NCBI GenBank assembly: GCA_013619125.1
Contig: JABXKS010000001.1
Span: 62,001-126,000 of the forward strand
DNA from: Clostridiales bacterium
GTDB taxonomy: Bacteria; Bacillota; Clostridia; Tissierellales; GPF-1
DNA: 64,000 nt
Direction: 5' to 3'
The notes under the pieces are model-generated. The model did no database searches, had not been told where the DNA came from, and saw only the letters and a list, made by a program, of their open reading frames with translations. Made by a program: the position numbers and the translations under genes. The stretch's first letter is position 1, and every line of letters starts with the position of its first letter. Below, piece after piece: positions 27,120-35,008 of the stretch.

Positions 27120-27992
27120 ATGGATTGGTCGAAGGCGAAAAACATCTTAATTATTGGCTTTACCATTACCAATCTCTTGCTGTTTGCTCTATGGCTGCGA
27201 GAAGGGGAGCGAAAAGTTGATCCGAATGTCAGCGCGGAATATGTCGTGGCGGTTCAGGAACAATTAAAGGAGAATCATATTCGCTTTTCAGGAGAGATGG
27301 ATACGGATCGGAAACTGATAGCGCCGGTGATGGTGCAATTTGTAGAATTGAATGGACCAACCACTGCATATACTTTGTTTGGCAAAGAGTATGCAGTGAC
27401 CACAGATCCCTACTTCGAAAAATACGAAACTGAAACAGAGACGTTGACCTTTAATTTCGGGAAGGAGTTCTTTTATACCAGCCGAGCAGTGGAGGAAAAA
27501 TATCTAAATTTGGATAAAACCCAAGCAGAGGAAATTGCCATGGCATTTCTAGCCAAGATGGGAATTGAATCCGATGTGGTGCGTTTGGCGTATGTGAATG
27601 AAGTGGAATATCGGGAACCGCATACCGGGTATCGTTTGAAACCATCCAGTTATCAAGTGAGATTCTTGAGCACCGATGGCAAGAATCTGATTGGAGGCAG
27701 TTTTTTCGATCTAAGCGTAACAAGAGCCGGGGTGATTTTTGCCCATGGGTTGGCCCTAGAAGTAGTCCGGATATCGGGCGAGACGTTGTCGATGCCGCGT
27801 ATGCCGGATGCCTTGCTGATCTTGATTGGGATGCAGGAAAATCAGTATAAACAGATCGTATCTGCCGAGATTGCGTACAATTTCGATCCCTATAAAAACG
27901 ACTATTTTTTTGGAGATGTTATCGAGGGGGAAGCACTGCCAGCCTGGCGATTTCAGTATAGTGACGGGAGTGTACAGTATTTAGATCTTTAA
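27120..27992 (+). CDS. yycI: YycI family regulator of WalK (290 aa)
   Basis: Begins MDWSKAKNILIIGFTITNLL, a hallmark start of YycI proteins, with one membrane helix (residues 8-26) and an external domain with the YycI fold. It acts with YycH on WalK. GGGATAAGG lies just before the ATG, overlapping the yycH stop region. It is followed by a new promoter for murA. Confidence 0.88.
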   Translation: MDWSKAKNILIIGFTITNLLLFALWLREGERKVDPNVSAEYVVAVQEQLKENHIRFSGEMDTDRKLIAPVMVQFVELNGPTTAYTLFGKEYAVTTDPYFEKYETETETLTFNFGKEFFYTSRAVEEKYLNLDKTQAEEIAMAFLAKMGIESDVVRLAYVNEVEYREPHTGYRLKPSSYQVRFLSTDGKNLIGGSFFDLSVTRAGVIFAHGLALEVVRISGETLSMPRMPDALLILIGMQENQYKQIVSAEIAYNFDPYKNDYFFGDVIEGEALPAWRFQYSDGSVQYLDL

Positions 27993-28017
27993 CAAAGTGT
28001 GAATGTACAGGGTTTGC

Positions 28018-28045
28018 TTGAATTCTGGCTCTAATTTTATATAAT
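28018..28045 (+). promoter_or_regulatory. Promoter of murA
   Basis: TTGAAT (28018-28023), 16 bases, TATAAT (28040-28045). Transcription would start near 28052. Confidence 0.65.
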
Positions 28046-28079
28046 AGAGCTAGTGAGTATTTTTAAGGATGGATATAAA

Positions 28080-28110
28080 GGGGGAAAGCCGATTTTCGGC
28101 ATCAAATATG
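28080..28110 (+). promoter_or_regulatory. murA ribosome binding site separated from its ATG by a small hairpin
   Basis: GGGGGA (28080-28085) is 22 bases before the ATG at 28108. The intervening GCCGA-TTT-TCGGC (28088-28100) can fold into a 5-bp hairpin, which would shorten the effective spacing to about 9 bases. An alternative ATG at 28069 has only AAGG 0-4 bases upstream and adds 13 residues absent from typical MurA. Confidence 0.55.
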
Positions 28111-29367
28111 AGTGAAATGTTTGTAATTCGAGGGGGAAACCCTCTTCGTGGAGAAGTTCAAATCAGTGGATTTAAAAATGCGGCATTGCCGATCATCGCG
28201 TCCACATTATTATCGAAGGAAACCTGTATTATAGAGAATGTACCTTTAATCAACGATGTATTCACGCTTGTGGATATTATGAAGGAAATTGGTGCGGAAG
28301 CAAACTTGTCGGACGAAGGGGTATTGACCATCAATGCGGGAGCGGTGGAGGAGTGTAATGCAATCTTCGATTTGACGAAGAGACTACGTGCAAGCTATTA
28401 TCTGCTGGGTGCGGGTCTTGGCCGTTTTCGAAAAGCGGTTATCAATTATCCTGGCGGATGCAATATTGGCACGCGGCCCATTGATCAGCATATCAAGGGG
28501 TTTGAAAGTCTGGGCGCCAAGGTTAAAATTTCCCATGGTACCATTGCCTGTGAAGCAGAGGCATTGGTTGGCGACCATATTTATATGGACGTTGTCAGTA
28601 TTGGAGCAACCATTAATGTTATGTTGGCTTCTGTTTTAGCGGAAGGGAAAACGGTTATAGAGAATCCAGCCAAGGAGCCTCATATTGTTGACACCGCTAA
28701 CTTCTTAAACTCTATGGGTGCCAATATCAAGGGTGCCGGAACCGATGTGATTCGGATTGAAGGCGTTGAAAGTTTGAAGGGTTGCATCTATACGGTGATT
28801 CCCGATCAGATTGAAGCGGGTACGTATATGATCGCAGCCGCGGCGACGGGTGGCGATGTCTTGGTGAAGAATATTATTCCAAAACATATGGAACCGATCA
28901 TTGCAAAGTTGCGGGAAGCAGGAGTTCAGGTCGAAGAATTTGACGAGGCGGTCCGAGTGATTTCCACCGGGAAGCTGAAAGCCATTGACGTGAAGACTTT
29001 GCCATATCCGGGATTTCCAACGGATCTGCAGCAGCCGATTACGGTGATGCTGACCCAGGCGGAAGGCACAAGCATGATTACAGAAAATATCTACGAGGGT
29101 CGTTTCAAATATATCGACGAATTGATCAAGATGGGGGCTGAAATCAAGGTGGATCACCGGGTTGCAGTTGTTATCGGTAATGGTCCCTTGAGCGGTGCGA
29201 AGATTGAAGCCATGGACTTGCGTGCGGGAGCAGCCTGCGTAATTGCCGGCTTGATTGCTTCGGATGAAACGATTATTGAAAACATCTATCATGTGGACCG
29301 CGGGTATGAAAAAGTCATCGAGAAGCTGCGTGCACTTGGCGCGGATATTGACAGAATCTCTGAGTAA
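28108..29367 (+). CDS. murA: UDP-N-acetylglucosamine 1-carboxyvinyltransferase (419 aa)
   Basis: First committed step of peptidoglycan synthesis: transfers enolpyruvate from PEP to UDP-GlcNAc. It starts MSEMFVIRGGNPLRGEVQISGFKNAALP, carries KNAALP with the conserved Lys, the catalytic Cys in PGGCNIGTRPIDQH, and ends with the usual domain; 419 aa is standard. The start at 28108 is chosen from family alignment and the hairpin-bridged RBS. It is inserted between yycI and yycJ, an arrangement that couples wall synthesis to the WalRK block. Many Firmicutes have two MurA copies; whether this is MurA1 or MurA2 cannot be told. Confidence 0.94.
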   Translation: MSEMFVIRGGNPLRGEVQISGFKNAALPIIASTLLSKETCIIENVPLINDVFTLVDIMKEIGAEANLSDEGVLTINAGAVEECNAIFDLTKRLRASYYLLGAGLGRFRKAVINYPGGCNIGTRPIDQHIKGFESLGAKVKISHGTIACEAEALVGDHIYMDVVSIGATINVMLASVLAEGKTVIENPAKEPHIVDTANFLNSMGANIKGAGTDVIRIEGVESLKGCIYTVIPDQIEAGTYMIAAAATGGDVLVKNIIPKHMEPIIAKLREAGVQVEEFDEAVRVISTGKLKAIDVKTLPYPGFPTDLQQPITVMLTQAEGTSMITENIYEGRFKYIDELIKMGAEIKVDHRVAVVIGNGPLSGAKIEAMDLRAGAACVIAGLIASDETIIENIYHVDRGYEKVIEKLRALGADIDRISE

Positions 29368-29390
29368 ACTACTTGGGGATAGGAGGATTT

Positions 29391-30215
29391 ATGGCATTTC
29401 GATTTTGTAATTTGTTTAGCGGAAGCAGTGGTAACTGCAGTTACTTGGAAGCGGGAACTGGCCGCTATCTGATAGATGCGGGGCTTTCTGGCAAGCGGGT
29501 ACAGGCGGGGCTTGAGTCTATTGGAGTTGATCCAAAAAGTCTGACGGGAATCTTTGTTACCCATGAGCATCGGGATCATATTCATGGAGTCGGCGTTTTA
29601 TCTCGGCGATTCAAGCTGCCGATCTATGCAAATGCTAAGACGTGGCGTGGTATGGAGCCGATCATTGGAAAGATAGCTCCGGAGAATCAACAGATTTTCA
29701 CATCAGAAAAGGTCTTCACTCTCGAGGACCTGGAGGTGGAAGCGTTTATGGTGCATCATGATGCACTGGAACCCAATGGATATAATTTTTGCTACAAGGG
29801 CAAGAAGGTTACAGTGGTAACCGATACGGGCTATAGTTGTCAAAATATCGAGGATCGAATCAAGGGTGCGAATTTGTACCTGGTGGAGTCCAATCATGAT
29901 CCTGAGATGCTTCGGATGGGACCCTACCCTTGGCCGCTGAAACAACGGATTAAGGGAAAGTTCGGTCATTTATCCAATGAAGATTGCGCTATGATGATGT
30001 CGCGCGTCTTGGATTATCGAGAAGAGATTGTATTGTTGGGTCACTTGAGTGGAGAGAATAACTTTCCAGAGTTGGCCTTTCGGACCGTGGCGGATGTTCT
30101 TAGAGCCCAGGGCTTTTCTCCTGAGGAAGATGTGAATTTGACCATGACTTATCGGGATCGAAGAACAGAAGTCTTTACACTTTTGGAGGATGAAGATGGA
30201 ACGATGGAGTTGTGA
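29391..30215 (+). CDS. walJ: YycJ/WalJ metallo-beta-lactamase fold hydrolase (274 aa)
   Basis: Starts MAFRFCNLFSGSSGNCSYLE, the family signature. The metal motif THEHRDHIHG (HxHxDH) is present, with later ligands HHDALEPNG, TDTGYSC and GHLSGENN. WalJ proteins are exonuclease-like MBL enzymes linked to DNA replication/repair and wall-division coordination. The ATG at 29391 follows AGGAGG; a longer in-frame start at 29373 has no proper RBS spacing. It overlaps the next small gene by 20 bases. Confidence 0.92.
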   Translation: MAFRFCNLFSGSSGNCSYLEAGTGRYLIDAGLSGKRVQAGLESIGVDPKSLTGIFVTHEHRDHIHGVGVLSRRFKLPIYANAKTWRGMEPIIGKIAPENQQIFTSEKVFTLEDLEVEAFMVHHDALEPNGYNFCYKGKKVTVVTDTGYSCQNIEDRIKGANLYLVESNHDPEMLRMGPYPWPLKQRIKGKFGHLSNEDCAMMMSRVLDYREEIVLLGHLSGENNFPELAFRTVADVLRAQGFSPEEDVNLTMTYRDRRTEVFTLLEDEDGTMEL

Positions 30216-30375
30216 GAAGGATCTAGATGAAATCATCGATTTGACTGTTGTTGACTGGGAAGTCGCGCCGGATATCGAGTTGGCAGAAACAGAGGAAGTC
30301 TGTTATCTCTGCAAAGCAAAAGCAAAATATCGACTCTTCTATGAGTCTGTTGTTGAAAATCAGGAGGAATCCTGA
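30196..30375 (+). CDS. Small CxxC protein, CxxH/CxxC (YyzF-like) family variant (59 aa)
   Basis: MERWSCEKDLDEIIDLTVVD is followed by APDIELAETEEVCYLCKAKAKYRLFY. The pattern C-x2-[H]-x-D-x2-ID-x(8-9)-APDI and a second CxxC resembles the CxxH/CxxC small proteins found beside yycJ in Bacillus. In this copy the His of CxxH is Asp (C-E-K-D). The start at 30196 is chosen because GGAGG lies 6 bases upstream; ATG 30190 is too close. The overlap with walJ indicates translational coupling. It may bind zinc; function unknown. Confidence 0.7.
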   Translation: MERWSCEKDLDEIIDLTVVDWEVAPDIELAETEEVCYLCKAKAKYRLFYESVVENQEES

Positions 30376-30511
30376 TTTTTTTATTGAACGTATTCTTTAT
30401 AGACTTTCGATGCCATTGAAAAGAATCGAGCCCGGTCATTCGGTGCAATAGGGCGTTGTGAAACTGAAAACCGCTTGTGATTCCGACCTATTTATAGGGG
30501 GTATCAGTATT

Positions 30512-30660
30512 TTGTCGAAGAATAGAGATGGATTGAAACGTGAAATAGCAGCGCTCTTTTAAGCGAAATATGCTGAAGTGAAAACTGAATTGGAAGAATA
30601 TTCATTGCATTTACATCGAAATTTTGATATAAATAAGGAAATGAACAAATGGGGGAAAAC
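30512..30660 (+). other. Possible interrupted small ORF in the walJ-rhodanese gap
   Basis: After a GGGGG run (30497-30501), a TTG-started frame reads LSKNRDGLKREIAALF, hits TAA at 30560-30562, and then continues in the same frame as AKYAEVKTELEEYSLHLHRN to beyond 30650. The two halves together look like one short helical peptide broken by a nonsense codon. It could also be chance, as no homologue is recognised. The rest of the 30376-30663 gap holds no other clear feature. Confidence 0.25.
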
Positions 30661-30663
30661 TAG

Positions 30664-31062
30664 ATGTCACAATGGATTTGGATAGGTGTAGGCGGATTTT
30701 TTTTATACCGCTTGATCATGGGAATACTTTATACAAAGAAGATTCATCGCCTGCCTCCGGAAGAAGCGAAAGCGCGGTTGGATAAAGAGAAAGTTTTTCT
30801 GCTGGATGTGAGAACCCCTGGGGAGTATAACAAAAAACATCTACCCAAGGCACATCTGATTTCACTGCAGGAGCTTCGCAGAAGACGCAATGAGTTGCCA
30901 GAAAATGAGGCACCGATTTTTGTATACTGCCAAAGTGGATCCCGCGCCATGCGTGCCTGTGTGCAATTGGTGAAACTGGGTCATAAGGATGTCTATCATC
31001 TTGGAGGCATCGAAAAATGGCCGTACAAGACCATCAAATCAAAATCTAAGAAGCATGCATAA
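30664..31062 (+). CDS. Membrane-anchored rhodanese-like protein (132 aa)
   Basis: N-terminal membrane segment (residues 4-22, IWIGVGGFFLYRLIMGILY) and a rhodanese domain (35-125) with the active-site loop FVYCQSGSRAMRA containing the catalytic Cys, and LDVRTPGEYNKKHLPKA. It may carry persulfide sulfur at the membrane. RBS GGGGGAAAACTAG is near the ATG. A terminator follows. Confidence 0.9.
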   Translation: MSQWIWIGVGGFFLYRLIMGILYTKKIHRLPPEEAKARLDKEKVFLLDVRTPGEYNKKHLPKAHLISLQELRRRRNELPENEAPIFVYCQSGSRAMRACVQLVKLGHKDVYHLGGIEKWPYKTIKSKSKKHA

Positions 31063-31064
31063 GT

Positions 31065-31093
31065 AAAAACCCAACCGGAAGGTTGGGTTTTTT
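31065..31093 (+). terminator. Terminator after the rhodanese gene
   Basis: AAAACCCAACC / GGTTGGGTTTT with loop GGAA and extra T. Confidence 0.9.
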
Positions 31094-31207
31094 GTTTGTA
31101 TAAACTGGCATCGCTGAGTCTGGGAGTAAAGAATGATGAATTGAATTTACAAAATGATTGGTGCGGGCGAATGGTTAAGCGCTCACATGTAATAGATACT
31201 AATTCAA

Positions 31208-31270
31208 TAATGATTATAGTTCATTATGCTTGTATGAGAAATTGACAAATAATCTATACTTAATTATAAT
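31208..31270 (+). promoter_or_regulatory. Consensus promoter and upstream inverted repeat for the MFS gene
   Basis: TTGACA (31242-31247), 17 bases, TATAAT (31265-31270): a perfect sigma-A-type consensus. Upstream, ATAATGA / TCATTAT (31208-31214 with 31222-31228) forms a 7-bp inverted repeat that could be an operator for the nearby RpiR regulator. A promoter this strong suggests control by repression or catabolite signals. Confidence 0.7.
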
Positions 31271-31302
31271 GAATCAAGATATGAAAGATGAAGGAGAAAA
31301 GA

Positions 31303-32571
31303 ATGGATGCAGGGCGAGGGAATCATAATAGGAAACGGTTTACTATTTTTTTGCTATGTTGGCTGGTTTATGCGCTGGCATATTTTGCAAGAGTCAATAT
31401 TTCTATTGTCCTGCCTGAGCTGCAGAATGTCTTTGGTTGGTCAAAGGCGCAAATTGGGTTGATTGGAAGCGGATTCTTTTGGGTTTATGGAATTGGTCAC
31501 TTGATTAATGGATATTTGGGCGATAAGGTATCGGGAAAATGGTTCATTTTTATTGGCACAATTTTAATCGCATTATCAAATGTTCTCTTTGGTTTCACAA
31601 CAAGTTTGCCACTAATGGTGTTGATCTGGTCGATCCATGGCTTTTTCCAATCGATGCTTTGGGGGCCGATGATTCGGATTTTAACCAATTGGTTTGAGGA
31701 AGGATCTAGAGGGAAAGTCGCTACCGCGATTTCAACTTCCATGGTGGGTGGATATTTTTTAGCATGGGGATTGACGGGAATCATTATGTCGGCCTGGGGG
31801 TGGCGCTACGGAGTTTGGGTGCCCGGGGCTGTTTTACTGGTCTACTCATTTATCTGGTTTTTTGGCATTCAAGATTTTCCAGAACAAGATCATGTCTTTG
31901 CAGAGAATTTGGGACGGGGTGAAAGCAAGCATCATAAGATGCCACTGGGTTCTTTGATCAAGGAGACTAATTTGGAATACATAATCGTCGCCTGCATATC
32001 GAAAGGGATTGTAAAGGAAGGCATTACACTTTGGGGACCCTTATTTATTATGGAGAGGCAAGGCATTGATATTCGATCGACCATGTGGTTGATTCTGTTG
32101 ATCCCAGTGTTTAATTTATTGGGTATCTTGGCTACAGGATGGATGACAGAGAAAACGAACAATAATGATGCTGCGATACTCTCTCTTTTATTTGTATGTG
32201 CGGGCCTTGCCTGCTATGGGTTGCTGATAGTGGAGCATTCCAGTGCATGGGTAAGCGTTACGTTATTGGGTGTAGCGTCGGCTATGTTGCATGGCGCTAA
32301 CACAATTTTGATGGGATCAATTCCGATGAAGTATAAAAAATATAATCGCACGTCTGCGATTGCAGGTATTCTGGATTCAATCTCTTATATTGCGGCAGGA
32401 ATTTCTGTAACAATATCAGGATTCATTGTCGATAGCTATGGGTGGGGCGGGGTATTGATTTTTTGGATGATCTCTCTTGTTGCGGGCGTAGGGGCCATGA
32501 TCAAGTATGGAGAAGTGGTAAAGGCTGGAGTCGCTCTACGAATCGAAAAGAAAAAGGACCTCACCGTATAG
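31303..32571 (+). CDS. MFS transporter, organic anion / hexuronate or glycerol-3-phosphate type (422 aa)
   Basis: Twelve predicted membrane segments. The N-terminal YALAYFARVNISIVLPELQ with WSKAQIGLIGSGFFWVYGIG is the signature of the anion:cation / phosphate ester symporters (GlpT, ExuT, UhpC type). The start at 31303 is selected because AAGGAG lies 6 bases upstream; the ATG at 31288 overlaps that RBS. It converges on an RpiR regulator gene, a common partner for sugar or sugar-phosphate uptake. Substrate not determined. Confidence 0.85.
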   Translation: MDAGRGNHNRKRFTIFLLCWLVYALAYFARVNISIVLPELQNVFGWSKAQIGLIGSGFFWVYGIGHLINGYLGDKVSGKWFIFIGTILIALSNVLFGFTTSLPLMVLIWSIHGFFQSMLWGPMIRILTNWFEEGSRGKVATAISTSMVGGYFLAWGLTGIIMSAWGWRYGVWVPGAVLLVYSFIWFFGIQDFPEQDHVFAENLGRGESKHHKMPLGSLIKETNLEYIIVACISKGIVKEGITLWGPLFIMERQGIDIRSTMWLILLIPVFNLLGILATGWMTEKTNNNDAAILSLLFVCAGLACYGLLIVEHSSAWVSVTLLGVASAMLHGANTILMGSIPMKYKKYNRTSAIAGILDSISYIAAGISVTISGFIVDSYGWGGVLIFWMISLVAGVGAMIKYGEVVKAGVALRIEKKKDLTV

Positions 32572-32581
32572 GTGATGGTCC
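32547..32581 (-). terminator. Terminator for the RpiR gene, overlapping the end of the MFS gene
   Basis: GGACC-T-CACC / GGTG-AT-GGTCC, with runs of T on the minus strand. The MFS stop codon is in the loop. Confidence 0.75.
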
Positions 32582-32590
32582 ATAATCGTT

Positions 32591-33445
32591 TTATTTGATA
32601 CGGTGTTGGTCGAGCAACTTGTGCATATTTTTGATATGGGGCAAGGTTGTGTCTTTGCGCTTCAGAGCAATTCCCGAGTAAATGCAATCAAGGATTGTGA
32701 TATGTGCAATTCTCGATGAAATGGCTTCATTAAGAATTTCTGTTTCCGTTGAGGAAGCGCATAGAACAATATCGGCGTATTCTGTCATGGGGCTGTTGAG
32801 AAAGCTGGTGATGCAGATTGTGGTCGCTTTTTTTTCCTTGGCAATTCTCAAGGTTTCAACAGTTTCAACGGATCGGCCCTTATGTGAAATCGCGATGGCA
32901 ACGGAGTTTTCATCCAATAAGCTTGATGAGAGGATTCCGATGTGTGGATCTGTGGCAACATGAGCAGGCAGACCAATTCGCATAAACCGATAATAAAAGT
33001 CGTTTGCAATGGGTGCGGAAGATCCGATTCCAAAAAAAATAATCTTATTGGACCTGTCGATTGCTTCAATGGCCTGATCGACTAGTTTAGCATTCAGCAT
33101 GTTCAATGTATTTTGCAGGGTTGCAATATTAACAGTGAAAACTTTATTGATGATAGATGTTGTGCTGTCATCTGGATTGATATTTTCGAAAATCTTGGTG
33201 TCCCAATGGGAAGAATGGCTGGCCAAATTGAGTTTGAATTCACTAAAACCAGAGTATCCCAGCGTTTTACTGAATCGCACAATGCTGGATTCGGCAATAT
33301 CACATTGTTTGGCAATCTGAGCGATCGTCATGGAGATGACATCATTTTTGTTGCTTAATATGAAGTCTGCGATCTTCTTCTCAACACGATGCATGTTGGG
33401 ATATAGACTTTTTAAGAGCAAATATGGATTTTGTTGTTGCAACAT
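32591..33445 (-). CDS. MurR/RpiR family transcriptional regulator (284 aa)
   Basis: N-terminal RpiR helix-turn-helix (1-78: MTIAQIAKQCDIAESSIVRFSKTLGYSGFSEFKLNL) and a C-terminal SIS sugar-phosphate-binding domain (about 125-265: IIFFGIGSSAPIANDFYYRF and AIAISHKGRSVETVE). It probably senses a sugar phosphate and controls the convergent MFS gene. RBS AAGGAGGTTC precedes the ATG on the minus strand. The neighbouring 33446-33566 stretch holds its promoter region, with an ATAATGAT motif like that upstream of the MFS promoter. Confidence 0.9.
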   Translation of the reverse strand: MLQQQNPYLLLKSLYPNMHRVEKKIADFILSNKNDVISMTIAQIAKQCDIAESSIVRFSKTLGYSGFSEFKLNLASHSSHWDTKIFENINPDDSTTSIINKVFTVNIATLQNTLNMLNAKLVDQAIEAIDRSNKIIFFGIGSSAPIANDFYYRFMRIGLPAHVATDPHIGILSSSLLDENSVAIAISHKGRSVETVETLRIAKEKKATTICITSFLNSPMTEYADIVLCASSTETEILNEAISSRIAHITILDCIYSGIALKRKDTTLPHIKNMHKLLDQHRIK

Positions 33446-33566
33446 GGCAGAACCTCCTTAGACATTGCTATATAGCCATAATGATAGCATTCAATTGACT
33501 TTAATTCAATATCGAAGGAGAATCTATCGAATTATTGTGATAGATAGAGAGAGGGAAAAGTGCTTC

Positions 33567-33597
33567 TAAAAAAAAGAGCCCAACCGTAAGGTTGGGT
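33567..33597 (-). terminator. Terminator of the small ferredoxin gene
   Basis: CCCAACC / GGTTGGG with a 4-base loop, followed on the minus strand by a run of nine T. Confidence 0.85.
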
Positions 33598-33602
33598 TTG
33601 TT

Positions 33603-33785
33603 TTATGCTTGTTGGAATACGCCATATGGGCAAGAGCGCAGACAACGTCCACAGCTTATGCATAAGTCTTCATCAATAGTTGGTGCGGCATAACCGGCTT
33701 GTTTAATGGCTCCGACGGGACAGATTCGAGTCGAAGGACATGGATGGTTTTGCGGACATCGATTTGCGAGTACATTAATTTCCAT
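33603..33785 (-). CDS. Small 4Fe-4S ferredoxin-type protein (60 aa)
   Basis: One canonical cluster motif, CISCGRCLRSCPYG (CxxCxxCxxxCP). An N-terminal set of cysteines, CPQNHPCPSTRICPVGAI, has unusual spacing (C-x5-C-x5-CPxGA), so the second cluster site is atypical or incomplete. An electron carrier or iron-sulfur sensor is likely. RBS AAAGGAGATTCTC. Monocistronic. Confidence 0.85.
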   Translation of the reverse strand: MEINVLANRCPQNHPCPSTRICPVGAIKQAGYAAPTIDEDLCISCGRCLRSCPYGVFQQA

Positions 33786-33923
33786 GAGAATCTCCTTTCA
33801 ATAACATTTCCTGCTTATCTTACCACGGAACACCCTATACCCGCAAGGGGTATAATGAAATTAATTTATTAGCGATTAAAAATTAGAAAGAAGGGCATGT
33901 TTCATAGTAAGGAGGAATTTAAA

Positions 33924-34436
33924 ATGAGTGAAAAAGGTATTGCAATTGCAAAGGTTAATGTGGAAGAATTAATCGATATGCTGAATGAGGCATTAGCGGA
34001 AGAATGGTTGGCATATTACCAGTACTGGATTGGGGTCAAAGTTATGACTGGACCGATGCGCTCAGAGATTGAACCAGAGCTGTTGATTCATGCCAATGAA
34101 GAGCTGGCGCATGCAGAATTGGTTGCGAATCGAATTATCCAGTTGGGGGGAACGCCGGTTTTATCTCCAGTGGAATGGATGGACAAGGCCAGATGCGCAT
34201 ACGAAGCACCGACGGATCCTTACATAGAGACGATATTAGCGCAAAATCTTGCAGGAGAGCGATGCGCGATCCAACGCTACGAAGAAGTCGCGAGCTTTAC
34301 CATGGGAAAAGATCATGCGACACATCAAATGGCGGTTCAAATTTTGAAGGATGAGTTGGAGCATGAACAAGAAATCGCAGATTGGATAGAAGATTTTCGT
34401 CGACTGCGACAAGATTTTATGACTTTGAAACTATAG
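33924..34436 (+). CDS. Ferritin-like protein of the Dps-like (thioferritin) type (170 aa)
   Basis: Four-helix ferritin fold with metal ligands E26/E27, E60-x2-H63, E112, E144-x2-H147 (two ExxH motifs). A Cys pair at C91 and C114 (23 apart), the latter next to ligand E112 (AGERCAIQRYEE), recalls the disulfide beside the di-iron site in archaeal DpsL/thioferritins. It would store iron and use peroxide as oxidant. The start at 33924 (AAGGAGGAATTTAAA-ATG) is preferred; 33897 lacks an RBS. Useful for oxidative protection in an anaerobe. Confidence 0.8.
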   Translation: MSEKGIAIAKVNVEELIDMLNEALAEEWLAYYQYWIGVKVMTGPMRSEIEPELLIHANEELAHAELVANRIIQLGGTPVLSPVEWMDKARCAYEAPTDPYIETILAQNLAGERCAIQRYEEVASFTMGKDHATHQMAVQILKDELEHEQEIADWIEDFRRLRQDFMTLKL

Positions 34437-34488
34437 ATAGAATCAAGAAGACTGCAATAGATTGATGACAGCTGAAGGGAGCAAAAAA

Positions 34489-34983
34489 ATGGAACGTGTA
34501 AAGGAATTGGTAGATCGACTGGAATTGAAGCCTCATCCGGAGGGTGGGTTTTACAAACAAACCTATAGGGATGACGGATTGGTTGAAAGCTACAGGGGGA
34601 TTGATTTGGATAAACCCCATGCTTCTTCAACCGCAATCTATTTTTTAATGACGGAAGGAAATTTCTCCGCCCTCCACAGGCTAAAGCAAGACGAGGTCTG
34701 GCATTTCTATGAGGGGAGCGCGCTATCGGTTCATATCATTAAAACCGACGGCACCCATCAAGAAATTCGGATTGGAAGGGATTTGAAAGCCGGAGAGGTG
34801 TATCAGGCGGTCGTAAAACGGGGCGATATCTTTGGAAGCTGTGTGGATTCTGGGTATGCTTTGGTGGGTTGTACCGTAGCACCCGGGTTTGAGTTTGAGG
34901 ATTTTGAATTGTTGCAGAAAGCGGATTTGATTCAAGCATATCCGATGCATCGGGAGTTAATTGAAAAATTGACGAGAGAGTAG
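34489..34983 (+). CDS. Cupin, DUF985 family (164 aa)
   Basis: Single-domain cupin with the DUF985 signature LKPHPEGGFYKQTYR near the N-terminus and the barrel motifs SALHRLKQDEVWHFYEG and GYALVGCTVAPGFEFEDFEL. DUF985 proteins are sugar-nucleotide-epimerase-like cupins of unsettled function. ATG 34489 is chosen because AAGGGAG stands 7 bases upstream. A hairpin terminator follows. Confidence 0.88.
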   Translation: MERVKELVDRLELKPHPEGGFYKQTYRDDGLVESYRGIDLDKPHASSTAIYFLMTEGNFSALHRLKQDEVWHFYEGSALSVHIIKTDGTHQEIRIGRDLKAGEVYQAVVKRGDIFGSCVDSGYALVGCTVAPGFEFEDFELLQKADLIQAYPMHRELIEKLTRE

Positions 34984-35008
34984 GGAGGCTTTGCCTCCCT
35001 ATTGTTTT
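34982..35008 (+). terminator. Terminator after the DUF985 gene
   Basis: AGGGAGGC-TTT-GCCTCCCT followed by ATTGTTTT. It overlaps the patatin stop codon on the other strand. Confidence 0.75.
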
